From Polaribacter sp. BAL334 (GTDB lineage: Bacteria > Bacteroidota > Bacteroidia > Flavobacteriales > Flavobacteriaceae): a stretch of 64,000 nucleotides of DNA. Each line of letters starts with the position of its first letter. Within the stretch, counting starts at the first letter, position 1. The notes under the pieces were generated by a model that had not been told where the DNA came from, did not search any database, and worked only from the letters and a program-made list of their open reading frames with translations. Where the stretch lies: positions 186,001 to 250,000 of the forward strand of contig NZ_JADWOV010000317.1 in the NCBI RefSeq assembly GCF_015767435.1. The letters are read 5' to 3'. Positions 27,401-37,200 of this stretch are shown here, piece after piece. The translations under genes were made by a program, and so were the position numbers.

Positions 27401-28550
27401 AAAGTCGGCCAAATATGTCTTTTGAAATTGAACGTGTATTGTTAATAATAGAAGAATTGGAAGGCTCTTTAATTTGATAGTTTTTAAATTTTAAACCCGA
27501 ATTGTTTTGATAAAAAACACCATTTCCTAAAGATCCAATCCATAAAGTATGATCACGTGATTTGTAAATACTTTTAATTTTTTTGCTATATAAATCAATA
27601 GAATTTATTTTAATATTTGAAAAATCCTCTTTCTCGAGTTTATTTTTCTCTATAAGAATAGCACCATCACTTCTTGAGGTAACAACAAGATTGTTGTCTT
27701 GGTCTTGTATTATATTTGTAATTCTTGAGAAGTTTACTGTAGTATTATTTTTAGGATATACTTTATTGATGGTATAATTTCCTTTTTGTTCTTTTAAGTG
27801 GTATAAACCATTGTTATCTGTCCCTACCCATAAATTGCGAAAATTATCCTCAAAAAAAGAGGTAATTACAATATTCTTTGAATCTTCAATTCTAATTTCA
27901 TCAATAATGATTAATTGGTTATTTATAATTTTTGAAACGAAAACCATGTTATTAGTTGTTAGCCAATAACTATCATTATTATCTTTTTTAAAAATTTTTA
28001 AAGACTGAGAACTAAATGATGTTTTAATTTTATAAAGATCTATGTTTTTACAAATAGATTTTGCAATTTTTTCGGTAAAAAGCTTTTTCCCAGGATCAAT
28101 AACCCAAAGACCTTGTGAGCTTGTTAGCATCACTTTTCCATCAATAAGTTTCATGGATTCTATACTATGACTGTAAATACTATTTTTAGAGTCGTATTTA
28201 CTCATGTTAAAAAATTCCTCTGTAATTGGGTTAAAAACCGAAATACCTTGTGGAGTTCCCACCCAAATATTACCAGAGTTGTCTTGAATAATTAAATTTA
28301 TAGTATTGCTACAAAGATCTTTAAAAGAATTTCCACCATAAAACGACTGAATAGTTATGCCGTTAAAGCGGTTAAGACCATAATGAGTTCCAAACCACAT
28401 ATAGCCATCTTTGTCCTGAAATATAGCAGTAACTCCATTTTGAGATAGTCCTTGCTTATTGTCAATATTCTTAACATTGATAATTTCTTCTTGTCCGTAA
28501 AAGAGAGAAGAAGAAATAAGTAAAAATAAAGCAACTAAAATTCGAATCAT
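24429..28550 (-). CDS. Hybrid two-component system regulator (HTCS)
   Basis: One-protein glycan sensor and transcription activator of 1373 residues. Order: signal peptide (1-19), periplasmic two-component-regulator propeller with many WIG(T/S)-type repeats, Y_Y_Y domain (about 730-790), one membrane span (about 795-815), HisKA with phosphorylated His855 (SHEIRTPL), HATPase (NLISNAIKYTNEGG), receiver with Asp1170 (ISDIVMPEIDG) and a C-terminal AraC-type HTH ending near the stop. It lies behind the GH36-like gene on the same strand with 117 bp between, and that gene carries the proposed operator (site F), so the regulator may raise its own expression. It is the obvious candidate to bind the TGARAC direct repeats before seven PUL promoters. 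The inducing oligosaccharide is unknown. Confidence 0.95.
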   Translation of the reverse strand: MIRILVALFLLISSSLFYGQEEIINVKNIDNKQGLSQNGVTAIFQDKDGYMWFGTHYGLNRFNGITIQSFYGGNSFKDLCSNTINLIIQDNSGNIWVGTPQGISVFNPITEEFFNMSKYDSKNSIYSHSIESMKLIDGKVMLTSSQGLWVIDPGKKLFTEKIAKSICKNIDLYKIKTSFSSQSLKIFKKDNNDSYWLTTNNMVFVSKIINNQLIIIDEIRIEDSKNIVITSFFEDNFRNLWVGTDNNGLYHLKEQKGNYTINKVYPKNNTTVNFSRITNIIQDQDNNLVVTSRSDGAILIEKNKLEKEDFSNIKINSIDLYSKKIKSIYKSRDHTLWIGSLGNGVFYQNNSGLKFKNYQIKEPSNSSIINNTRSISKDIFGRLWIGTLFEGLYIYDITNQKVVKSLLTNKSIFAISEIDDSHLLVGTSDGMYLVTFDKNNFETQKLIIDNEMQDVVFSIAHAKNNYWIGTRESFISFTLTNDFKITNVINYNDEIPIKVNALKTIRVVKYDDIHNILWIGSQSSGLIKAVLNNDFSIKEFYAINSSFSSTETFEYICDILIDVTNQLWIGSRDGLINIKLLPKGDISEIKKFTTNNGFPSNLIQSVKSDTQQNLWIGTNRGLIKFNKQTYEIINYDINDGIQGFEFSEHASYVDASGVFYFGGVKGITAFSSDYIVYEGVTEPVDIKDIIINGLNVNNRRLIKDSIGSLTLSHIENNIKFNFISPNFINPKKQKYLYRLKGFDTKWNTTETDKYTAEYSNLPKGNYLFEVKTSDEDGAWISKSSSINLKIQPSFWMTFPAYLIYLIVIFSFIYVISTITKKRLQRKNKELLKNQYHEQMEKVNESKIEFFINISHEIRTPLTLILCSIEKLLSNFKLNHQQEKEAKTIDKNVHRILELTNELLAIRKMETGNYNLKVQYDEVIQFFKSAKIAFNGLSKKKGIKLSISTHTDELYLWFDKNALEKIIYNLISNAIKYTNEGGTIDIQIQPSKNNQFLEVKVIDTGIGIDKKHVPKIFNRFYNKGSNIDRYVSGFGIGLSLTKSLVELHKGNITVASELDKGSVFTLNLPLDENVYSAEEKVDRALWETNLPSVLNTTEFDEEETAENTTLDDDKKTSNSSKPTILYVDDNTELLLSISSFFSDNYNVFTAENGASGIKIANELQPDIIISDIVMPEIDGIELCETLKNDINTSHIPIILLTAMGDMESQLHGVESGADYFIPKPFNIKLLSLTIKNIIESRNKLKNLFLTNEYTDSTDITTNSKDKEFIDELLKYVNEHIEEDNLNINNIADAFAMSRSTFFRKIKILTGTTGKQFIDSVRLKKATHLLKESDFNISEIGYAVGHSNPQYFSKWFKSYYKISPTEYKSQNKKGE

Positions 28551-28667
28551 TAAATGGTTGTTATTGAAGTTTTAAAAAAAAAATTAGATTTTACAGAAAG
28601 CCATAATAAAATACGAATATATTATATTATAGCTTTTACTCAATATAATAATTTAATAAGAAAATTA

Positions 28668-30620
28668 TTAATTCAAAGTTTCTGCAATGTTTACAATTTC
28701 TGAATTTTTAGTATAAGATTTATTGTGTAAAGATTTTCGCAATACATCAAAATCTCCGCCTTCAATCTTTAGGATAATTGAGCTTCGTTTTTGTAAGTTG
28801 ATATTTAGTTTTCCTTTAGTAAAGGTATATTCTTTTTGTGAATCAGGGTTTAATATTTTTGATTTGCCAAATCCATCAAGTAAAAATTGTTGTTGTTTAT
28901 CATCCCAATTAAATAATGCCAAATATACACCATCAATATTTTCAGCAAGCATAATATTAAAATTATCATCTTTTGTCATTGCATGATCCCACAAATCAAG
29001 AGGAATAAAACGTCTTGCTGTGTTGTATTTAAAGGCGTTTGTAATTAACTTTTTTCGCTCATCCCTTAAAGTAATTAAATTATCACTACTAATTTTTATA
29101 CCTCCAAAAAGTGATATATAATTACTCCACATTTCGGCTTCGTTTAAAGTGGTAGTGCCTCCAAATTTTGTTTTTCCCCAAGCACGCTCTGGCTCTTCAT
29201 CTTTACTATTTCTTACAACTAAATAGTCAGCATCATTTTGAACAACAGTATGGTTTAAATAAAAATTACCAGCGTTTTGAAAAGAGGTTGCTTTGTAATA
29301 ATCAAAAGTTGGACTAATATCTTGGCCCGTTCTTAAACCATCTACAATACCGAGTGTGGGCCCAAAAATTGAAGAACAAGCAAGGAAGAAATCTTCATCA
29401 ATACCTTCACGCATGGCTTTCAATCCAGCACGAGTTCTCTCAACACTGGTCATATTATTATTGAAAGATAAGATTTTGGTAACTGGCTTTGTGTTAATTT
29501 TATTGTTGACACCATGCTCTTCAAGAATACTCTCTAAAAGCCCATAACGCATAAAATCAATTTTAAAATAGCTGAAACCCCATTCTGTACGGATGGTTTT
29601 TAAAACGTTTTTCATATAAGCACAAACAGCAGGGTTGGAGTAATCAAAATAAATATATTCCATAAAAGTATCTCCTTTGTCTATGGAATAGCAGATTACT
29701 TCACCATCTTGATCTTTCAAAAACCAATCAGGATTTGATTTATATAGATCTGATTTTATGTCAGCTCTAAAACCATCCAAATGAATGCCTGCCCTATATC
29801 CTTTTGATTTTGCATACTCTGCGATCGCTTTCATACCACCTTGTAAATTATCGCGAACACTTAAATAATCACCTCTATTTGTCCACCAACCACCATCTAT
29901 TTGAATGATATTTGCGTCTTTCGCATCTAAAGTAAGTTGATCAATATTTTTAATAACATCTTTTGTGTCAAATACTCGTCCATAATAATCCCATGTAGAC
30001 CATCCTTTTAATTGCAAAGGCTCTTTGGGTTCTATGTCATGTTCTTTTGCAATTTCTTCCCCATATTTGAACAATAAATCTTGCCAAGAGCTATTAGAAT
30101 CTAAAAGTATTTTTTCAAATTCAATGGTTTCTCCTGGTTTTAAGGGTTTTCCCTCACCATTTGCTTTTACGATAATTCCTTTTTTAAGGTCGTAAAAAAG
30201 ATAGGGTAAGAAAGTATTCCATGTTAGGATTCCTGTGAATGAATATTGATTTTTTCCAAGTTCCAACATTTGGTAAGTATCACTCTTACTAAGCTGATCT
30301 GTTACAATTGTTTGACTGATAGGAGTTCTTCCCATGCAAGTTCCTCCAAAGATAAGTTTGGTATTATTTGAAACTCCTTTAGGAGGGCTAATAACAACAC
30401 TTACAGAGTCAAGATAATCTGTATTATCACCCTTATTAGTGAATGAAATTTGCAAATATTTTTGCCCATTATAGTCATTCGTAATTTCTACTTTTGAAGA
30501 AATATTGTTTTTTTTTGTGAACAAAGTAACATCAATTTGTTCTTCTTTTTTGCTGGTGCAGTTTTGAAGGATGAACAATAATAATGACAGTAAAATTAAA
30601 TTTCTTAAAAAATGCGACAT
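28668..30620 (-). CDS. GH36-like alpha-galactosidase-type lipoprotein
   Basis: 650-residue lipoprotein (Cys21 in LQNC, followed by a charged TSKKEE stretch that could favour surface export). An N-terminal beta-sandwich is followed by a clan GH-D barrel: KGWSTWDYYGR, IIQIDGGWWTNRGDY, nucleophile Asp355 (YFKIDFMRYG) and acid/base Asp434 (LRTGQDISP). Distant from the other GH36/GH27-like enzyme at 12112, so the two likely differ in linkage or in tolerated sulfation. First gene of a leftward unit with the HTCS; its own promoter bears the shared operator (site F) on the minus strand. Alpha-galactosidase activity is inferred from the clan motifs. Confidence 0.85.
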   Translation of the reverse strand: MSHFLRNLILLSLLLFILQNCTSKKEEQIDVTLFTKKNNISSKVEITNDYNGQKYLQISFTNKGDNTDYLDSVSVVISPPKGVSNNTKLIFGGTCMGRTPISQTIVTDQLSKSDTYQMLELGKNQYSFTGILTWNTFLPYLFYDLKKGIIVKANGEGKPLKPGETIEFEKILLDSNSSWQDLLFKYGEEIAKEHDIEPKEPLQLKGWSTWDYYGRVFDTKDVIKNIDQLTLDAKDANIIQIDGGWWTNRGDYLSVRDNLQGGMKAIAEYAKSKGYRAGIHLDGFRADIKSDLYKSNPDWFLKDQDGEVICYSIDKGDTFMEYIYFDYSNPAVCAYMKNVLKTIRTEWGFSYFKIDFMRYGLLESILEEHGVNNKINTKPVTKILSFNNNMTSVERTRAGLKAMREGIDEDFFLACSSIFGPTLGIVDGLRTGQDISPTFDYYKATSFQNAGNFYLNHTVVQNDADYLVVRNSKDEEPERAWGKTKFGGTTTLNEAEMWSNYISLFGGIKISSDNLITLRDERKKLITNAFKYNTARRFIPLDLWDHAMTKDDNFNIMLAENIDGVYLALFNWDDKQQQFLLDGFGKSKILNPDSQKEYTFTKGKLNINLQKRSSIILKIEGGDFDVLRKSLHNKSYTKNSEIVNIAETLN

Positions 30621-30636
30621 GCTTTTAAACTTTTAT

Positions 30637-30704
30637 CAAATTTCGGGAGTAAATTATTTTTTTATAGGTTGATAAAGTTTCAATAATTATGCTGTTTTGT
30701 TTCA
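30637..30704 (-). promoter_or_regulatory. Putative HTCS operator and promoter, site F (minus strand)
   Basis: Read on the minus strand: TGAAACA from 30704, then AAACAGC, and TGAAAC from 30682, followed by TTTATCA. The -7-like GAAATTTG begins at 30644, 60 bp from the element start and 17 bp before the GH36-like ATG at 30620. Orientation and spacing match the plus-strand sites. Confidence 0.75.
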
Positions 30705-30920
30705 ATTGAAATCAAAACACAAGAATTAATAAATAACACATACCAAAACAATATTTCAAAACAAAAACATTTTTAGTTTATAAGAAATGATGTGTGTAAA
30801 TTGAAACATAATAATAACTTGCTTATTTTATGGTTTTTTAGAGAACATTGTAAACAAATTCAAAACAGGCTTTATAAAAAAATAGAGGATTTTAATTTTT
30901 TTAGGCATTAAATTAAGTGT

Positions 30921-30987
30921 TGACACATTTTAGCAGGGTATTTGAAACTTATTCAACATCTATAATATAAACTAAACTGTAAATTTG
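30921..30987 (+). promoter_or_regulatory. Putative HTCS operator and promoter, site G
   Basis: TGACACA at 30921 with TTTTAGC after it, and TGAAAC at 30943 followed by TTATTCA. A perfect TAAATTTG -7 box begins at 30980, 59 bp from the element start. It should drive the operon 31148-38968 (glycosidase, sulfatase, SusC, SusD), with a leader of about 160 bp. With site F it makes the 527-bp gap 30621-31147 a divergent control region; nothing else was recognised there. Confidence 0.78.
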
Positions 30988-31147
30988 TTTGGATAAACAT
31001 TATTTAAGAACACTATTGAGGCTATTTTCTTAAAAGTATCATAAGTACTATGCGGTAAATGGATAATAAATGTTTAAAAAATCATGTCAAATGAATGTTT
31101 GTTTTCACAATTCTTAATAATACATTAAAAAATTAAAACGATTAAAT

Positions 31148-32533
31148 ATGCTTAAAAAACCTTTTGTTATTTTTTATCTTTTCATTTGGATAACTTCTTG
31201 TACTGCCCAAAAAACAGTTTATAATAATCCACCTTTGGTTTTAACAGAGAATGAATTATCTGATGGATTAGGATCTTTCAAAACTGATGATTTACCTAGT
31301 GTAACACCAAAAATTGGACTTTCATTAATTGATGATGCAACACCTATTATGGCTAAAATGTTTAAGATAGCATTAAACGATATTGAGCAAAATATAGTGA
31401 AAAACGAAGTAGGAACCTATTTTGCTGCTGGAAGACGCTACACAGATAAAGTGTATACTAGAGATATTGCATTTGCGGGTATTTTAGCACTGAATACAAT
31501 TTTTCCAGAAGAAATGAAAAAATCTTTGATGATAACAAGAGAAGTTAGAGGTAAATTAGGTCATAAAGTTTCTGCAGAACATGTTATACCAGAAATTAAT
31601 GTGCCTTGGGAAGTAATTTCTGATCATGAACCTGACGTAATGGCTCAATACAAAACAAATAGTTACACACGAAGAACAGATGATGTGGTTTGGATTTGGG
31701 CTGTTGATGATCTTTTCGAAAAAAATCCTGATATAGCAGATTGGAAATGGTTTTATACAACAGGGAAAGAAAATTTTGAAAGATTTTATGATCCTTGGTT
31801 TGACCCAAAGGATGGTTTATTTAGAGCACAACCTACCTTTCAAGATATTGCATCAAATGGAGGGTATCCTAAAGGGATGACAATTGCAGATTGTGTACTT
31901 TTAAAGGGAACATCCACAAATTGCATGTATTACAAAGCAATGCTTGCTATGGCAAATGCTGCAAAAAAGAACAACCTAAATGATGAGGCAAAAAATTGGT
32001 TGGTAAGAGCCGAAAAATTAAAAAAGGCAATTTTAAAAGAATTGGTTTTGCCTGATGGAACACTTACTTATTTCAAAGATCGTTATGGAAAAGTAATAAA
32101 CAATCAACATAATTTAGGGACTGCATTTGCGGTACTTTTTGATATTGTTGAAGGTAAAGCTGCAAAAAAAGCGATTGATAATTATCCAATGACTGAATTT
32201 GGAACTCCATTAATTCACCCTTTTTTAGAAGGGGGTAAAGGAGATCATAATGCAGCTTCATGGCCTTTTTGTGACACCTTTTTTCTTCAAGCAAAAGAAA
32301 AAGCAGATAAAAAAGACCATACAGGTTATAACGCTGCTGTTCTTGCAAGAACTATGGGAACAAAATTATCAGAAAAACGCAATAAAGATTGGGGTGGTTT
32401 TGGCTCCTTTCATGAAAAAGTGGTACTTCCAAGTGGCCTTATTTCAGGCTCAGGACAGCAACTTTGGACATCAGCTGCATTCATAAATATCTGTTTAAGA
32501 GCAAATTTGGTAAATCTAAAAACTATCAATTAA
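31148..32533 (+). CDS. (alpha/alpha)6-barrel glycosidase-like lipoprotein, family unassigned
   Basis: 461-residue lipoprotein (Cys18 in ITSC). The sequence looks like a six-hairpin (alpha/alpha)6 enzyme: RYTDKVYTRDIAFAG near residue 100, TRRTDDVVWIWAVDDLF, KGTSTNCMYYKAMLAMANAA, HNAASWPFCDTFFLQA and a closing SGSGQQLWTSAAFI, a pattern reminiscent of GH15/GH37/GH63-type enzymes. Acidic residues in YTRD and in RRTDD are candidate catalytic residues. It is the first gene of the SusC/SusD operon under operator G, a place usually given to enzymes essential for the glycan. I could not name a family; a new or poorly characterised one is possible. Confidence 0.6.
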   Translation: MLKKPFVIFYLFIWITSCTAQKTVYNNPPLVLTENELSDGLGSFKTDDLPSVTPKIGLSLIDDATPIMAKMFKIALNDIEQNIVKNEVGTYFAAGRRYTDKVYTRDIAFAGILALNTIFPEEMKKSLMITREVRGKLGHKVSAEHVIPEINVPWEVISDHEPDVMAQYKTNSYTRRTDDVVWIWAVDDLFEKNPDIADWKWFYTTGKENFERFYDPWFDPKDGLFRAQPTFQDIASNGGYPKGMTIADCVLLKGTSTNCMYYKAMLAMANAAKKNNLNDEAKNWLVRAEKLKKAILKELVLPDGTLTYFKDRYGKVINNQHNLGTAFAVLFDIVEGKAAKKAIDNYPMTEFGTPLIHPFLEGGKGDHNAASWPFCDTFFLQAKEKADKKDHTGYNAAVLARTMGTKLSEKRNKDWGGFGSFHEKVVLPSGLISGSGQQLWTSAAFINICLRANLVNLKTIN

Positions 32534-32534
32534 T

Positions 32535-34118
32535 ATGAGAATTTCTAATAATTCAATTTCTGTTTTTATTTTATCATTTTTATTTTTTTCTTGTGGTACA
32601 TCGCAAATTAATTCTCAAAAAAAATCAGAAAAACCAAATATTATTCTAATTCTGGTGGATGATATGGGGTATTCTGATATTGGTTCTTACGGAGGTGAAA
32701 TCAATACACCTAATTTAGATAAATTAGCAAATCAAGGAGTTCGTTTTACACAAATGCACAACACTTCAAAATGTTTTCCCTCAAGAGCTACGCTACTCAC
32801 AGGAGTATACGCCCAACAAAGCAACATGGGTGAGAATCCATCAAGTTTTCAAAATGCTATTTCTTTAGGTGATTTGCTAAAAACAGCAGGATATAGAACC
32901 TTACAATCAGGAAAAAATCATAGCAAAACATCATTATATGATTTTGGCTTTGATCGTGTTTACGAATTTTTTGGAGGAGCCACGAATCACTTTAATCCAG
33001 GTAAACAGCGCAAAGGAGAGCCACAACCAATTTTTAAAGGTGGTCCTGATACTTGGAATATTGATGATAAAGCATACAAACCTTATAATACTGATAAAGA
33101 CTTTTACTCAACAGACTATTTTACAAAATACGCGATTTCTTATCTCGATGAATACAAAAAAGATACAAAACCTTTTTTCCTTTACCTTGCTTATACAGCA
33201 CCTCATGATCCATTAATGGCATGGCCTGAAGATATTGCAAAATATAGAGGAAAATATGCTGTTGGCTATAAAGCAATTCGCGAAGCCAGATATAAAAAAA
33301 TGGTTGAATTAGGTATGGTTGATGCTTCAATGAAATTATCTAAAGAAACTTTTAAAGATTGGGATTCTTTATCTGCTGAAGAAAAGGACAAAGAAGATTT
33401 AAGAATGGCAATTTATGCTGCTATGATTGATCGTATAGATCAAAATATTGGAAAATTATTAGATAAACTGAAGGAAACTGGAAAGCTTGAAAATACTTTG
33501 ATTTTATTTGCTTCTGACAATGGTGCAAACTCAGTAGATGCCGAGCAAAATTATAAAAAAAGCAATGATAAATTAGGAGGCCAATTAGGTTCAGTATCTT
33601 ATTGGGGGTCAACAGGAGAAGATTGGGCAAATGTGAGCAATACACCTTACCGATTTTTTAAAAATTTTAGTTATGAAGGAGGTATTTGTACACCATTTAT
33701 CGCTTTTTGGCCTGGAGCTATAAAAAATGAGGGTGCTATTAACAATCAACCATTACATTTTGTGGATGTTATGGCTACTTTTCAAGATATTACAGCAGCA
33801 AAATATCCTACTAATTTTAGAAATCAATCAATCGTTCCAATGCAAGGTGAAAGTTTTCTTCCAGCCTTGCTTGGAAAGCAAATGGCTGAGCGCCAAAAAC
33901 CAATTTTTTGGCAATGGGCAAAAGGGAAAGCAATACGTTTAGGTGATTGGAAAGCTGTGGCTAATAAAGACGTTTGGTCTTTGTATAATATGAAGGCAGA
34001 CAGAAATGAAACCAATGATCTAAAAGGTAAAAAACCTGAAAAATTGAACGAATTAGTTAAATTATATGATGATTGGGCTACAATAAATGTTCAACCACCC
34101 AAAAAAAATAATAAATAA
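32535..34118 (+). CDS. S1 family sulfatase (lipoprotein)
   Basis: 527-residue sulfatase with a lipoprotein signal (FFSC, Cys20). Visible: LVDDMGYSDIGSYGGE, C-F-P-S-R with Cys80 as formylglycine precursor, GKNHSKTSL at the place of GKWHLG, AYTAPHDPL, ASDNGAN, a long SYWGSTGEDWANVSNTPYRFFK insertion and a closing IRLGDWKAV. The Phe in the CxPSR motif is allowed. Starts 1 bp after the stop of the upstream gene, so the pair is translationally coupled. Its place in the SusC/SusD operon suggests it acts on the main sulfation site. S1 subfamily not assigned. Confidence 0.91.
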   Translation: MRISNNSISVFILSFLFFSCGTSQINSQKKSEKPNIILILVDDMGYSDIGSYGGEINTPNLDKLANQGVRFTQMHNTSKCFPSRATLLTGVYAQQSNMGENPSSFQNAISLGDLLKTAGYRTLQSGKNHSKTSLYDFGFDRVYEFFGGATNHFNPGKQRKGEPQPIFKGGPDTWNIDDKAYKPYNTDKDFYSTDYFTKYAISYLDEYKKDTKPFFLYLAYTAPHDPLMAWPEDIAKYRGKYAVGYKAIREARYKKMVELGMVDASMKLSKETFKDWDSLSAEEKDKEDLRMAIYAAMIDRIDQNIGKLLDKLKETGKLENTLILFASDNGANSVDAEQNYKKSNDKLGGQLGSVSYWGSTGEDWANVSNTPYRFFKNFSYEGGICTPFIAFWPGAIKNEGAINNQPLHFVDVMATFQDITAAKYPTNFRNQSIVPMQGESFLPALLGKQMAERQKPIFWQWAKGKAIRLGDWKAVANKDVWSLYNMKADRNETNDLKGKKPEKLNELVKLYDDWATINVQPPKKNNK

Positions 34119-34259
34119 ATTTTTTTTATTGAAAGTAAAAGATACAAAACTTTTTTTAAAAACTGTTACTCAAATTTAAGGATACATTCAATATTAAATC
34201 GATTTAAATAAACCAACAATACAATCATAACTACTAAAAACTAACAATCAATTAAAACT

Positions 34260-37200
34260 ATGAAATTAACTAAAAAGAGATCAGTTCTCCTCCTAATTTT
34301 TCTGGGGATTATTCATTATAGCTTTTCACAAACAATTACTGTTTCTGGAACTGTTACTGATGCAAAAAAAAATCCTTTACCTGGAGTTGAAATTATTATT
34401 GCAAGTAAGAATATTGGAAAAATTACAGATTTAGAAGGGAAATACTCCATTTCCACTGAAAAAGGAGATAAACTAAGTTTTTTTTATTTAGGAATGGAAA
34501 CAAAAGTTGTTACCATTACTGATCAAACCACTTTAGATATTATATTACTTGAATCTTTTGAAAATTTAGATGAAATTGTAATTATTGGTTATCAAACTGT
34601 AAAAAGATCAGATGTAACAGGTAGTGTATCAACCATTAAAGGGTCAGATATTGTTAAGCAACCCACACCAAATCTTGCTTCAGCACTTGTTGGTAAAGCC
34701 TCTGGTGTGTATGTTCGTACAACTGGCTCTGAACCAGGTGGAACTTCATCTATAAAAATTAGAGGATTAAATTCTATAAACGGTACAGGTGAGCCTTTGT
34801 ATGTTATTGACGGTATTTATAGTGATGATATCGATTTTTTAAACCCTTCAGATGTTGAGTCAATCGAAATATTAAAAGATGCTGCAGAAACGGCAATTTA
34901 TGGCTCAAGAGGAGCAAATGGTGTAGTACTAATTACTACTAAAAGTGCAAAAATAGGAAAAACTAATATTTCATATTCTCATTTTTTCTCGTATAAAAAT
35001 GCGACAAGAGATTTAGATGTAGTAAACGCCAGAGAATACGCAACACTGTTTTATGAAATGAAGGCAAATACAGCAAATTTAACTATTCCTAATATACTTC
35101 CAAACGAAGAGATTCCCGGGTTTCCAGAAAACGATCCTGATAGTTGGGGCGAAGGTACCAATTGGTTAGATGAAACAAGTCAATTTTGGTCTTTAGTAAA
35201 CCACGATTTTAAATTAAATTACGGAAAAGAAGGTTCTGCTATTGGTTTTGGGGTTAATTACGTAAGAGATGATGGCGCTTTTCAAGGTCAAAAGTACCAA
35301 AGAATGAATATTAATTTGAATGCCCAATTTGATGTTACTAAAGCAATTGAATTTGGATTTAAAATCAATGGAAATCGATCTGAGTTTGATCAATTAAGAG
35401 ATGGGCAAAGAGCAATTGCATCCATATATGGAACAGCTCCAGTTATACCAGTATATAATGAAGATGGTAGTTATAACTTTAGCAATGTAATTGGAGAACC
35501 AAATCAATTTGAAAATCCTTTAGCGCGTTTGCTTAATTCTTTTGATGAAAATAATATAGACCGAGTATTAAGCAATTTTTTTGTGAATATTAATTTGGCT
35601 AAAAAATTGAAATTAGCGGTAAGTTTAAAATACAATTATACTGGACTTGATAGAAAAAATTATTTACCTTCAACAACATTAGAAGGCTCGCTTACCAACG
35701 GAAAAGCAAATGTTTTAAGCATTAAGACTGCAGATTTATTAAATAACTATATTTTAACCTACTCTTTAAATAAAGGTAAACACAATATAAACTTTCTTGG
35801 AGGGATGGAAATTGGAAAAAGGGTAAGAAACACATTAGATTCTGGCAATGTGACTGAATTTAATACTGATATTTATGGCCCTTTTAATTTAGGAGCTGGT
35901 GCTTTTGTTGAAGGATATGGCTCTGCAAAAATTCAAGAAACTTTATTAGGTTTTTTAGGAAGAATCAATTACAAGTTTAATGACAAGTATTATTTAACAT
36001 TAACAGGGCGTTATGATGGATCTTCAAAATTTGGAGCCAACAATAAATGGGCTTTATTTCCTGGTGTTGCTGTTGCTTGGGATATGTCAAAAGAAAAATT
36101 CTTAGCAGATAGTAAGGTAATTAGTAATTGGAAATGGAGATTAAGTGCAGGGCAATCAGGTAGTTCTAGTATTTTACCATACCAATCACTAGGTTCTATT
36201 TACAATCTTGGATTAGCAGCATCAACTCCTACTTATGTTTTTGGAAATAATGAAGTTCAAGCAGAAGCACCTCAAAGTTTTGACAATCCTGATTTAAAAT
36301 GGGAAGTTGCTACACAATATAATTTTGGCTTTGATATGAGTTTATGGAAAGGGCGTGTCAATATTAATGCAGATGTGTATTACAAGCTTATTGAAGACTT
36401 ATTGGTAAGAAATTTTGTATTACCAGGAGTTTCTGGCTTTGAACAAACTACCGTAAATGCTGGAGACATGACAAATACAGGTGTTGATTTAAGTATTGGA
36501 GCAACCATTATTAAAAAAGAAGATTTTACATTTGCAACGAACCTTGTTTTCTCGCACTATAAAAATAAAATAACAAGATGGATTAGCGAAGCTCAATTAA
36601 TTCGTGAACCGAAATACACAGGGTTTGTTGGTCAAGGCTATGCTTACGGAATTTTTTGGGAAGTCCCTCAATTAGGTATTTTTCCAGATCAAGCATCTAT
36701 TGATAATTACACTTACACTGATCCTGTAACTGGTGATGTTTCTCTTCTTCAACCAAGTTCCTTACCAGGAGATATAAAGTATTTAGATACGAATGGAGAT
36801 GGAAAAATTAATGCTGATGATCGAACTGAAATTGGCTCTCCTCATCCTGATTTTACATTAGGGGTAGGTATTGATTTAACCTATAAAAGATGGACATTTA
36901 ATGCGTTTATAAATGCAGTAATAGGGAAGGATATTTACAATGGATCAAATGAAGAGTTATTAGATACAGAACAATTTAATACGAATAATTGGAATCAATC
37001 TTTTGGAGTAGCGTCAACAGTTTCTAGAAGAATGTTGAATAGATGGACGCCAGATAATACCATTACAGATATTCCAAGATTAGGATCTAGAGGCTTTGAT
37101 GGGGTTTCTGCAAATTTAAGTAATGTAGAAAATGGCGATTATATCCGATTAGAAAATATTTCGTTATCTTATGATATTCCTATAGATAAAATTCCTTTCA

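Noticed and set aside
30797..30840. Another TGAAACA on the plus strand in the divergent control region
   Set aside because: No second TGARAC-like hexamer 22 bp on and no -7 box 60 bp on; counted as a chance half-site.
34119..34259. TGAAAG-containing spacer before susC as a possible eighth operator
   Set aside because: The second repeat and the -7 box are missing at the expected distances; susC is more simply cotranscribed from site G.
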